27,533 nucleotides of DNA, taken from assembly GCA_030141605.1 (NCBI GenBank), contig JAQGDQ010001459.1, forward strand, positions 12,501 through 40,033. The letters are read 5' to 3'. This document shows positions 10,300 to 18,726 of the stretch, piece by piece (position 1 is the first letter of the stretch; the number at the start of each line of letters is the position of its first letter). This DNA comes from Tubiluchus corallicola (taxonomy: Eukaryota > Priapulida > Priapulimorpha > Priapulimorphida > Tubiluchidae). The notes under the pieces are model-generated. The model was given only the letters and a program-made list of their open reading frames with translations, did no database searches and had not been told where the DNA came from. A program made the position numbers and the translations under genes.

Positions 10300-10525
10300 T
10301 GTCTAGATCGTTTTTTCTGTCTTGTTTGTCTGTCTGTTCATTTGGTATTTCGTTTGTTTATCAGTTTTTTGTTTGTTTGTTCCATTGTTTATTTTTTTCT
10401 CCATCTGTTCGTTTGTTTGTTCATGTGCCACACGTTTGTTTGCTTCCCTAATTTGTTTTTTGTTTGTTTGCTTATTTGTTTGCTCCTTTGTTCGTTTCTT
10501 TGTTTATATACGTGTTTATTTGTTT
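10300..10525. repeat. Degenerate GTTT-rich tract
   Basis: Imperfect (TTTG)n/(TTGT)n words run through this stretch. The hydrophobic Cys/Leu/Phe/Val frames that result look like membrane segments but are produced by the repeat and are not annotated as coding. Confidence 0.85.
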
Positions 10526-10570
10526 GGTCGAATGTTCGTACTTGCATGTTGTTCTTTCCCTTTTTTTATA

Positions 10571-11060
10571 CACCCAGTAACTACTCATAAATTCTTCTTT
10601 GCACTGTTTACCTTGCATTGACCTTGCATTGACCTCGCATTGACCACGTTTGTTGCACCCGGTAACTACTTACATGCTGCAACTCATAAACTCTTTTTTT
10701 CCACGTTGACCTTGCATTGACCTTGCATTGACCTTGTTTGTTGCACCCGGTAACTACTTACATGCTGCAACTCATAAACTCTTTTTTTCCACGTTGACCT
10801 TGCATTGACCTTGCATTGACCTTGTTTGTTGCACCCGGTAACTACTTACATGCTGCAACTCATAAACTCTTTTTTTCCACGTTGACCTTGCATTGACCTT
10901 GCATTGACCTTGTTTGTTGCACCCGGTAACTACTTACATGCTGCAACTCATAAACTCTTTAACTACTTACATGCTGCAACTCATAAACTCTTCTTTGTCC
11001 TAGTTGCCCTTGCATTGACCTTGCATTGACCTCGTAGTGACCTCGTTTGTTACCACCAAC
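10571..11060. repeat. 88-bp tandem repeat, about 4-5 copies
   Basis: The word tgttgcaccc recurs at 10651, 10739, 10827 and 10915, exactly 88 bp apart. Each unit has two sections: two or three 11-bp subrepeats (ccttgcattga), and a block reading cggtaactacttacatgctg then caactcataaactctt. Central units are nearly identical; the first (about 10571) and last (about 10961-11060) are diverged, with a partial duplication near 10961. Confidence 0.95.
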
Positions 11061-11108
11061 AAAGAAATACTCAGAATTTGATTAGTTTCTATTCACTTTT
11101 GTTTCTAG

Positions 11109-11235
11109 GAGACGGAAAAGGAAAAAGGAAGAGGAACAGCGACTGAACGGAGGTTTGGTGATCGGAAACAGTGCAAGTTTGTACAAAGCAAAAGCAATTC
11201 TACCTGATGTGTGCCGACCCGACAGCGACATGGAG
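11109..11235 (+). CDS. Internal exon of an unidentified receptor-like gene (juxtamembrane cytoplasmic segment)
   Basis: A good acceptor (cacttttgtttctag, AG at 11107-11108) precedes an open stretch beginning with a codon's third base and then RRKRKKEEEQRL. It continues through NGGLVIGNSASLYKAKAIL and PDVCRPDSDME, then a donor gtcagt at 11236. The exon is 127 bp and ends in phase 0, exactly the phase in which the exon at 14582 starts. Genomic readthrough ends at a stop eight codons past the donor. The very basic start followed by an acidic run looks like the stop-transfer side of a transmembrane helix, so the preceding exon should carry the membrane span; it was not found upstream. The composition is clearly protein-like, but I do not recognise the family. 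The gtcagt donor is weaker than gtaagt. Confidence 0.62.
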
Positions 11236-11325
11236 GTCAGTTGCCATTTCTGGTTCTCGTAAATGCTTGATTGCCACCCAATGCCACCTTCCCGAGCTGA
11301 CGGTTCGAATACCATGCACCAGAGC

Positions 11326-11560
11326 AATAAGCCTTTTCACAGTTTCGTTGTGCTTACACGCAGCTGCCGCAGGATAAGTGTACCATAGCAATGCATGTTA
11401 ACTACAACCCTCACGTGACCTGTGTAAAGCAAAGCCATCTACCACATCAGTTCAGTAACTTCAGTTGTTGTACATGGGCTTTGCTTAGCCTGCACATAGA
11501 GTGATTTACTAGACTTTTTCACGATCACCACCCACCGCTAGAACTGTGAAAAGGCTTATT
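11326..11560. mobile_element. Short MITE with 19-bp perfect terminal inverted repeats
   Basis: AATAAGCCTTTTCACAGTT at 11326-11344 is perfectly matched by its reverse complement at 11542-11560. The 235-bp element has a partly self-complementary interior (gtaaagcaaagcc near 11426, ggctttgctta near 11479) and no coding capacity. It lies in the intron after the exon at 11109. The target duplication is not obvious. A diverged partial relative lies near 17793-17890. Confidence 0.82.
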
Positions 11561-11797
11561 CCGCTTCAGTCTTTCCCAATTTGCAATGAAGATAGCAACA
11601 AAGAAGCCAGTTTTTCATTAATTCATCAATAGTTAGTTTTACTTTAGAAAATCAGTAAAATTCCTCTGCTGCTCTTTTCAAAATTCCTGAATCGTTTCAG
11701 TCCGCATCTTTGTCAATGACAAAAAACTTCCGAGCCGAATCAGCACTGCAGTTGACGGACATTTGTCAGGATATGGCTGACTTCCTTGCTTCCTTGG

Positions 11798-12430
11798 CAG
11801 AAGCGTAGCGGGGGGTTGGGGGTGGGGAGCAGTTGGCAATCACCCCCGGGCGCAAGGATGAGAGGGCGCAAAGTTCTTCTAGAGTTCAATGACTGTTAAT
11901 TATTAATTACTAATCAGACATTAACAAAACAATTAACAAAAGTTTTCAAACTACAACAAAATTGTCTAGTCAGAGATCATCGTAGCTGATTTAGTTACTG
12001 TTTACACCCTATAAAAAACTAATTTAGTTACTTAATGGGTGTGTAGGGTGTCGTGTGGCTTAGCAGATTGATAATTTTGGCAGAAACAGTGGCGTTTCCC
12101 TAAATGCAGATTGTATTAATGTGAAAACCTGTAGTGTTCTGTATCTTTCATAATCTTTGCATGTTTTAATGTTGGAGCTGAATGTTTAATGACTGTCATG
12201 TTGCTAGCAACTTATGCAATAGAAAAGAGTTACTCTGCTGCAGTACCACAAATCAAACTCCGGGTGATTCTTAGAGAAAATCGTTTATCTTTATTCCATC
12301 ATGTCAGAAAGGAAAGTCAGGCTCAGGAAGGCAAAAACGTGCATAATTTGTGGCTTCACCTACGAGACAAATGATCAAAACATTAAGAGTGGGTTTCAGA
12401 AGTTTTTTGCCTCCCGGAAGTACGCCACTG
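11798..12430 (+). mobile_element. Internally deleted hAT transposon with 8-bp target duplication
   Basis: The left end CAGAAGCGTAGCGGGG and the reverse complement of the right end (CAGTGGCGTACTTCCGG) share eight of the first ten bases. The flanks ttccttgg (11790-11797) and atccttgg (12431-12438) match at seven of eight positions, as expected for hAT. A G-rich subterminal run (11810-11827: G6, G5, G4 tracts) follows the left end, as in many GCGTAGC-type ends. At 633 bp it is far shorter than an autonomous hAT, but it keeps a relic of the transposase C-terminus. The right target duplication is also the first bases of the 22-bp minisatellite. Confidence 0.75.
12189..12424 (+). pseudogene. Relic of hAT transposase C-terminal dimerisation region
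   Basis: The + frame at 12189 reads LLATYAIEKSYSAAVPQIK and then LRENRLSLFHHV. This follows the hATC pattern (hydrophobic run, AERSFSAL-like core, IK, LR-t-m--eRLs-L). A frameshift moves the remainder into the next frame, which ends NIKSGFQKFFASRK, resembling the FA--K ending of such proteins. The position, just inside the right terminal repeat, is right for a 3' coding end. The ATG at 12301 opens a frame that runs into the minisatellite; I regard that fusion as accidental. Confidence 0.5.
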
Positions 12431-13345
12431 ATCCTTGGCTCTCCCTACTGGCTTTCTTGGCTCTCCCTACTGGCTTCCTTGGCTCTCCCTACTGGCTTCC
12501 TTGGCTCTCCCTACTGGCTTCCTTGGCTCTCCCTACTGGCTTTCTTGGCTCTCCCTACTGGCTTCCTTGGCTCTCCCTACTGGCTTCCTTGGCTCTCCCT
12601 ACTGGCTTCCTTGGCTCTCCCTACTGGCTTCCTTGACTCTCCCTACTGGCTTTCTTGGCTCTCCCTACTGGCTTCCTTGGCTCTCCCTACTGGCTTCCTT
12701 GGCTCTCCCTACTGGCTTCCTTGGCTCTCCCTACTGGCTTTCTTGGCTCTCCCTACTGGCTTCCTTGGCTCTCCCTACTGGCTTTCTTGGCTCTCCCCAC
12801 TGGCTTCCTTGGCTCTCCCTACTGGCTTCCTTGGCTCTCCCTACTGGCTTCCTTGGCTCTCCCAACTGGCTTCCTTGGCTCTCCCTACTGGCTTCCTTGG
12901 CTCTCCCTACTGGCTTCCTTGGCTCTCCCAACTGGCTTCCTTGGCTCTCCCTACTGGCTTCCTTGGCTCTCCCTACTGGCTTCCTTGGCTCTCCCTACTG
13001 GCTTCCTTGGCTCTCCCTACTGGCTTCCTTGGCTCTCCCTACTGGCTTTCTTGGCTCTCCCTACTGGCTTCCTTGGCTCTCCCTACTGGCTTCCTTGGCT
13101 CTCCCTACTGGCTTCCTTGGCTCTCCCTACTGGCTTCCTTGGCTCTCCCTACTGGCTTCCTTGGCTCTCCCTACTGGCTTCCTTGGCTCTCCCTACTGGC
13201 TTCCTTGGCTCTCCCTACTGGCTTCCTTGGCTCTCCCTACTGTCTTCCTTGGCTCTCCCTACTGGCTTCCTTGGCTCTCCCTACTGGCTTTCTTGGCTCA
13301 CCCTCCTGGCTTTCTTGGCTCTCCTTACTGGCTTCCTTGGCTTCC
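12431..13345. repeat. 22-bp minisatellite, about 41 units
   Basis: The unit is 22 bp, reading TTGGCTCTCCCTACTGGCTT plus CC or TC. Variation is mostly C/T at the penultimate base, with rare ccaactgg, ccccactgg and actgtctt units. Because 22 is not a multiple of three, each forward frame cycles through all phases and encodes the same 22-residue hydrophobic period (LPTGFLGSPYWLPWLSLLAS plus two residues). All three forward frames are therefore open for 250 codons or more. On the minus strand TAG recurs in each frame except where variants remove it. It lies within the intron between 11235 and 14582, so I do not call it coding. Confidence 0.97.
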
Positions 13346-13821
13346 CGACAACCGCCCTGCATGTAAAACGACGAGTTTACCATCCAGTAATCGCCTCGTA
13401 AAATCTCCTTTATGGAGGGGAATTTATTTGTTAGAAATCTGTTCGAAATTGCCCCCAGTCACGTGACGATGACGTCACCAGGCAGCAACAGGCCTTGTTT
13501 TCTTTCGGGAAATTTGTAAACGATGCTGTCGGGAGCGTAAATATTTTGTTTGTGTGGAATCCGCTGCATGGCTTCTGAAGTAACAGCGCTAGACTTTTAC
13601 CGTACTGTTTTGGCCAGAATTTTTAAAAAAATTACCCCACTTACCTTCAAGTGCCCGCCCCCTCACAAACTGCATTGTTCTATTTTCTTACTGTGCTCCA
13701 TTCTTAACTTTGCCATTAGCTTCCACGCTAAATTGTTCGGCAGTTTGGCTAACTTTAGACATATTTTAATTCGGGTGGGTGCTGTCTTTAAAGGACTTTG
13801 TCGAAACTTTTGTTACCATTT
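13346..13821. other. Intronic DNA, no recognised feature
   Basis: A 107-codon frame at 13550-13873 shows no domain and overlaps repeat A at its end. CACGTG (near 13460) and TGACGTCA (near 13470) lie side by side just after the minisatellite. Confidence 0.4.
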
Positions 13822-14382
13822 GAAGGAAGACTGGATGATTTTTCATACACTACCTCATTTTCAAAACCGATAAAAAGTATATATTTTAACACAATTAATA
13901 CAGCAAAAGCTTTTCTGATGATTAAATAATAGATTAAAAACTTAAGTAACGGCGGGCGAGCCCAACTGTTGATGACATCACAAACTATCATAATTTTTAA
14001 AAGCAAAAATGTTCCACGAGCGTGTTGCACGTGTTTGTGAAAGCGAAAATTGAAGTACAGTGCTACTGTAAGATATTCAGTGTGTTTTACTAAAACTAGG
14101 CAAGTTTTAAGATAAAAAATCAAATTTACCGCTCTGCTCACACATGAGCTGTCGAACGTGTGTAGCTCGCCACGAAATAACACATCTGAAGAGGTGCAGC
14201 ACCTATTTTTGTGCAATGCGTTTCCAAAATGCAGGTGCTAGAGTCCGTCTAACTAGCGAAGAACTAGTGATGCAAACGTGAAATTGTATTTGTGTGGTTA
14301 TAATTCTTACACGTAAGTCATTTTTGAAAAAATAGTATGTTTCCTTTCAATATTTTAAAGAGTAGATTGTTTTGACCTACAG
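13822..14382 (+). repeat. Interspersed repeat A, copy 1 (partner 21925-22513)
   Basis: About 560 bp are the reverse complement of 21925-22513, with anchors along the whole length: gatgacatcacaaact, cacgtgtttgtgaaagcgaaaattg, gagctgtcgaacgtgtg, tgtgcaatgcgtttcc and tttcaatattttaaagagta. A 142-codon minus-strand frame here (14216-13788) is not intact in copy 2, where the corresponding reading is split into pieces of 81 and 68 codons, so coding is unlikely. No terminal repeats or transposase were seen. It is intronic to the receptor-like gene. Confidence 0.88.
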
Positions 14383-14581
14383 AAACTTTTAGTGACGTAG
14401 GTTTTTAGCTTTTTGTTTCATTAATGGCATCCTAGCTTCTTACATTTCGAAAAAACTTTTGGTAGCCACTTTGTACTGTGTGTGAACAGGCTTTATGAAA
14501 TGTTTTGCAAAGCAAATAGCGCCTCCTATTGCCAAAATGCTTAAATATTTTTGAAGTACTAAAATGTTTTTTCTGTGACAG

Positions 14582-15688
14582 TTGCCAATTCGGACGGTGT
14601 ACATTGATGGTAATCCTGGAAAAAACCACATTTGGAGACCAACAGCATTGAAATTTGACCAATCAAACACTTCTCCTAGTGTGTTGAACACGGCGACCAC
14701 GCCACCTGGTAGTAGTGACGTCATTGTGGAACCTGTGACGCATCAAGGTGCTACTGATGTGGAGGCGCTGGTGTGTGAACCATCACCGCCTCTGCTAACC
14801 TTCGGTTCAAAAAACCAAAAAGCAAAATCTAGTGCCAAAGCCGGTGCAAGAGTAAAACTGGGCATGTCGGCATTGGCGATGAATACTCTCACGCGAGGTC
14901 TCCGTGATGGCGACGTTGATGGCGACGGTGATGACTGCAGTCACTGTAGCCAGGAAGCATTCTGCAGCAACAGGTCAGTTGGAGAGACACCGGAGGTTCT
15001 GGCAAACTGCATGTGCACCACCGGGAAGGAATGCACCTGCAGCACCACGGTGACAACAGTGTCTTCCAGAAATTCTCCCTTTCATCAGGGCTCTCCGTAC
15101 AATTCCAGTGCAAAAACTAACTTTAGTCTTGTTCCGGTGGACTCCATTGATGAACCTCCACATTCACAGAATGATCTGTGCTTCTCCAGTAACATGTATA
15201 GTGATAGTGATTACTCGGTGCCGGTCATCGCCATGCCAGAACCGGTTATAACCAGAAACGGTGGCAAGAAATCGAACAAGAGGGGCAAGAAGAAAAAGAA
15301 GACCCCAATCACCTGTGATAATACATTAGTGAGTGCGTCTTCCGGAGACGGACGGACGTTAACCGGGACCATGCCCAGAGGTGCATCCGGGTCTCGTTCT
15401 CGTAGAGCGAACCCGGTTCCGGGAACCGATACGGAATCGTACCGGTTCGCATCTCCAGATGCGGTTCAGATATACGCGGAGATTGATCCCAAAGACTTTG
15501 GTACCGGTTCTGTACCTAGAAACTATAAGCACGTCGTGAGCAATCCGGTAAAGAAGGCTGCGCTGTACAGAGAGAAGGACTTGTCGTTTTTAGATTACGG
15601 GTCGTTTACGGATTCTTCCAGTATTGCGGATGGGAAGCGGTCAAGCGGAGAGGTTCTTAGAAATCAAGCTAGCAAGGTCTATGTATGA
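14582..15688 (+). CDS. Terminal exon of the receptor-like gene: 368-residue cytoplasmic tail
   Basis: The acceptor is tgttttttctgtgacag (AG at 14580-14581). The exon starts in phase 0 and stays open to TGA at 15686-15688. Landmarks by exon residue: LPIRTVYIDG start (1-10); acidic DGDVDGDGDD (109-118); a cysteine-rich patch (C119 to C153, nine cysteines); a basic cluster KKSNKRGKKKKK (229-240), nuclear-localisation-like; SRSRR (271-275); YAEI (298-301), close to the pYxxI ligand of Src-family SH2 domains; NYKHV (314-318); DYGSF (338-342); and C-terminal KVYV (365-368), which fits a class II PDZ ligand. Most of the rest is Ser/Thr/Pro-rich and probably disordered. Localisation to the cytoplasm is inferred from the basic juxtamembrane exon at 11109. 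The family is unknown to me. Confidence 0.8.
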   Translation: MPIRTVYIDGNPGKNHIWRPTALKFDQSNTSPSVLNTATTPPGSSDVIVEPVTHQGATDVEALVCEPSPPLLTFGSKNQKAKSSAKAGARVKLGMSALAMNTLTRGLRDGDVDGDGDDCSHCSQEAFCSNRSVGETPEVLANCMCTTGKECTCSTTVTTVSSRNSPFHQGSPYNSSAKTNFSLVPVDSIDEPPHSQNDLCFSSNMYSDSDYSVPVIAMPEPVITRNGGKKSNKRGKKKKKTPITCDNTLVSASSGDGRTLTGTMPRGASGSRSRRANPVPGTDTESYRFASPDAVQIYAEIDPKDFGTGSVPRNYKHVVSNPVKKAALYREKDLSFLDYGSFTDSSSIADGKRSSGEVLRNQASKVYV

Positions 15689-15717
15689 TTGAAGTTGATG
15701 ACAGAAGAAGACGTCGG

Positions 15718-15723
15718 GTAAGT
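15718..15723 (+). other. Strong splice-donor consensus just after the stop codon
   Basis: GG|GTAAGT occurs 29 nt past the stop of the terminal exon. It may be a 3' UTR intron or an unused site. No canonical AATAAA was seen before about 16.3 kb, which mildly favours splicing. Confidence 0.35.
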
Positions 15724-15862
15724 GATTAATGCTTTTACTTCTGTTAAGTAGATTTACGTTTAACTTCACATATTTTACGCACGTTTATCGACTTCACAAC
15801 GCCATCTTTTTGCTTTAAAGGAAAACAGCACAATTTTTCACATCCAGCGCCATTTTGAAGTA

Positions 15863-16164
15863 CAGTAAGTCTTCGCTTAACAATGCTAAACGCGGTGTTA
15901 AACGAAACGCCGTTAAACGAAACGTCATTAAACGGAACATCGTTAAACGAAACCAAAACTTCCATAGAAAGTAATGTAAAGAAATGAGATACGTTCCAGA
16001 GGCAAAAATCAGTGCTGCTTAAATCTTTTAAAGTCAATGCTTTATGAGTTTTTTTATGGGTTCTACTAATTAGTTTCTTTGTGCTTGCTTAAGAGGTGTC
16101 AAATGTTCAGCGTCATTCAAACGAAACGTCAGTAAATGGAGAGTCGTTAAGCGAGGACTTACTG
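15863..16164. mobile_element. TA-flanked MITE (Tc1/mariner/pogo-like ends)
   Basis: CAGTAAGTCTTCGCTTAAC (15863-15881) pairs with its reverse complement at 16146-16164 with 18 of 19 matches. TA dinucleotides flank both sides (15861-15862, 16165-16166), the hallmark of Tc1/mariner-pogo insertion. The 302-bp element contains several subterminal GTTAAACGAAACG-type subrepeats (15895-15955) and no transposase. CAGT...CTCGCTTAACG-like ends are known from pogo/Tigger-type elements. Confidence 0.87.
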
Positions 16165-16201
16165 TATGGTAAATCCATACATTATGTGCAATGTCAAAGC
16201 G

Positions 16202-16287
16202 TTTCTGGTAATTAAAAAATAAGTTAAAAATTTAATTAACAGCGGGTGAGACCAACTATTGATGGCATCACAAACTAACATAATTTT
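16202..16287 (+). repeat. Interspersed repeat A, short fragment (copy 3)
   Basis: About 85 bp match the internal part of copy 1 (13905-13995) in the same orientation: the ttaaaaacttaagtaac-like run, gcgggYgag, ccaactRttgatgRcatcac and aaactaNcataattttta. The full ends are absent. Confidence 0.75.
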
Positions 16288-16316
16288 ATGTACTAACATA
16301 AACGTACATAAAATTA
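16281..16316. repeat. 13-bp perfect hairpin
   Basis: taattttatgtac (16281-16293) and gtacataaaatta (16304-16316) are perfect reverse complements around a 10-nt loop. It sits at the edge of the repeat A fragment. Confidence 0.85.
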
Positions 16317-17644
16317 ATAATTAATATTTTCCTGTGCTTCTAAACTGTTCTGAAGTAGATTTCAGTGAGCAATGAGCCTTTTGTAGCTAACTATCGTTGA
16401 TTGTTACTGTGCTATAAATCTGCACATGTTCAAGCTAAATAATCACATTGTGTAAATAATTACTAAACTTTAATCAAGTAAACATTTTCAACGTGAACAG
16501 GCTTAACATTCCCATCTTTATGGCATTTATAAAGAATTTCGAATACTCAAAACATCACTCAGCTGGTGCTTTTTGAAGCAATTCTCTGGTGTCCTGCTGC
16601 CAAGGCTATTGCGCATGCGCATTGGACATTATCAACGTCTTGTACATTATCTGTAGCTCAATCAGCGTGAATGTACATTAAATAACTCATATTTAAACAG
16701 ACAAGCTCTCTGACTGCTAGAGTGTATTGTGTCTCTAATAATCTGCCCAGTATAATCATGTTTAGAAGATTAGATTTGACATAGAGAGTGCTTCAACGTA
16801 CCGTGTGCATAATGATGACGGCGATCACGTGATCAACTAAACACAAGCTGCCTGATCAAACCTTTTGCAGTGTGTTAGAAAATCCAAGGATTTAATTGTT
16901 TATTAGGCATGTCAGAGCTTGGCTTCACAAAATTTCATAGAAACATTCGTAAGATCGTGGAGTTATACGTACTAGTATATTATTATGAGGTTTGACAAAA
17001 GTAATGCAATACTCTGCCTGGCCAGTAAGCAGATGCATGACCAGTGAGTGTTGTTTCACCTGCCCTACAGCCTCGTATGTTTACTTCATACAAGGGGGAC
17101 GTATTCAGATTCGAAAATGGTTAAGATACATCTGCTAGTTTCTCTGGATCACAACAGAGAATTGTCTCTAACAACAAAGCAGATACCGGTCCTGCTGCAA
17201 GCATGCACATTAAGCAGGTCGTGCTTCTGGGTGTTTGATTCAAGGTTACACGGTGTTGAACTGTGTGAAAAACCAGAGCATTTATAGATTAGCATCCTCT
17301 GCCTGCTGGTACTTTTCTTCAGCTTCTTCCTGGTACGTCCTGATTTCTGGACGCTGAAAAGCTTATCGATGCCGCGGAATAACAGCTCTTAATGGAAGAT
17401 GTTTGTCTGCAGAAAAAAGGACATCGCACATCAATAGATGTCTTGGCCATTAAAGTTTGTCATTTAATAGAGTCGCAAAGCTCTTGTTGCATAACCTCCA
17501 GTGTTAACTCTCAGTCGTCCACTTTGGAGAGAAAGTGGGAGCCAAGCCCGGTAATAAGTTCAACTTGGGCTTGTTTGGAAACAGATTTCGGTATTGAGGG
17601 GACTGTTGCAGCAATAATCCTTTTCTCAGTTCCAGCGGTTGATT
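16317..17644. other. Mostly featureless DNA with an NRF1-type palindrome
   Basis: Short open frames at 17048-17287 and 17392-17649 show no domain. GCGCATGCGC at 16611-16620 is directly followed by ATTGG (inverted CCAAT, 16621-16625), a combination typical of animal housekeeping promoters, but there is no CpG-rich context or adjoining exon. A second GATCACGTGATC palindrome lies near 16823-16834. Confidence 0.4.
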
Positions 17645-17890
17645 TGTGATCGTGAAAAGGTCAAAGGTTAAGTCTACCAGACAATGCATTTGTGTACACT
17701 TGACAATGCCTCGCAGCCCATGGTATTGTAATAATAACAGTTGAACAACTAGCTAGAACCTTACCTAGTTCATTTTTTCTTGTTCCCAAGCAAGATCCTA
17801 CTAGTAAATCACTTTATGCACAGACTAATGCATAATTAGGTTACTTCCACGTAAAACAACTGAACTTTTTGAACTGATGCGGCAAACGAT
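17645..17890 (-). repeat. Diverged fragments related to the MITE at 11326
   Basis: tgatcgtgaaaaggtc at about 17648 and ctagtaaatcact then caactgaactttttgaactg at about 17797-17880 resemble the reverse complement of the 11326-11560 element in the right order. About 130 unrelated bases lie between the two blocks. Terminal repeats are not preserved. Confidence 0.45.
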
Positions 17891-18406
17891 TTTGTTTTAC
17901 CCAAATGTCAAGTGACAGTTATAGTTAAGACTTTGAAAGACTTACGTAACTGGAAGAGAAAATTCTTAGTTACGTATTTAAAATGTTCGCGTCACCTGGT
18001 CAAACGACGCTGTTTCACTATCCCAGTGTGCACCAGTGATTCACTAAACACAAGATAGAGTCAATTAAACTTTTGCTTAGCCAGGGAAGTGTGCGCTGCG
18101 AATGCTCTGATTATTTTTCAAACTTTACACGATTATTGCATAAACTTATTTCAAATGAGTTACCGTTAAAATGGCATTTAAATTTACAAGTTTTATACAG
18201 GGTTACAGCTAAGGCAAGCCCTACGTGCAATAAGATAGCATGTAGGTGATCTAAAATTTTAAGACGAAATTTTTAGCTTTATGTAAGTAAATGATTTTCT
18301 TGTGCTTTAAGGATGTTATTTCATTTGGCTTCGAATCTATAATTATACTTATTAAGGATAACTCTAATTTCTGAAAAGTTCTAATTAAATCATTTTAATT
18401 TGTGTC

Positions 18407-18407
<1 letters not shown>
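17891..18407. other. No recognised feature
   Basis: AT-rich sequence without protein-like frames or copies elsewhere in the window. Confidence 0.45.
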
Positions 18408-18461
<54 letters not shown>

Positions 18462-18726
18462 GTAATAATAATAACAATAATCTTTATTTAAAGTCGGCTT
18501 TTGGGTCAACAATTAACATTAGCTCAAAGAGTTATTATCGCCGACTGTAAATAACAACCTACAACTACATAAGAGACACTATTATTACCTCACTTTTACC
18601 CTAAATACCACGCAGGGCAAAGCGGTACCATTTTTAAAGTCTTTGGTATGACCCGGCCGCTGGTTCGAACTCACGACCTCCCAAACGGAAAGCAGACGCA
18701 TTACCACTAGACTAAACTGTCTGGTC
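18408..18726 (-). mobile_element. tRNA-derived SINE
   Basis: On the minus strand the element begins near 18726 with a tRNA-like head. Box A is TAGTCTAGTGG (18714-18704), matching TRGYNNANNNG, and box B is AGTTCGAACCA (18671-18661), close to GGTTCGANNCC, at tRNA-like spacing. The pair is the RNA polymerase III internal promoter. The putative anticodon loop reads tttccgt, so a Gly-type ancestor is possible but unproven. A tRNA-unrelated body of about 170 bp follows, then aataaagatt and an (ATT)n tail (18480-18408). Non-LTR partners with such short-repeat tails mobilise SINEs in trans. Flanking tcatttt words may be a worn target duplication. Confidence 0.8.

Noticed and set aside
10189-10621. 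Hydrophobic Cys/Leu/Phe/Val frames resembling membrane helices upstream of the exon at 11109
   Set aside because: Generated by degenerate (TTTG)n sequence; both overlapping frames give the same type of peptide.
11290-11325. GGTTCGAATACC near 11311 as a tRNA B box
   Set aside because: Spacing within the motif is off by one base and no A box lies upstream.
11810-11827. G-quadruplex candidate (G6-TT-G5-T-G4)
   Set aside because: Only three separated G runs; better explained as the G-rich subterminal part of the hAT end.
12301-13466. Long frames (up to 343 codons) over the 22-bp array, one starting with a CxxC-containing leader
   Set aside because: All three frames are open because of the unit length; the leader is hAT transposase relic and its right terminus, so the fusion is accidental.
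13788-14216. 142-codon minus-strand frame in repeat A
   Set aside because: The second copy of the repeat does not keep the frame intact, and no domain is recognisable.
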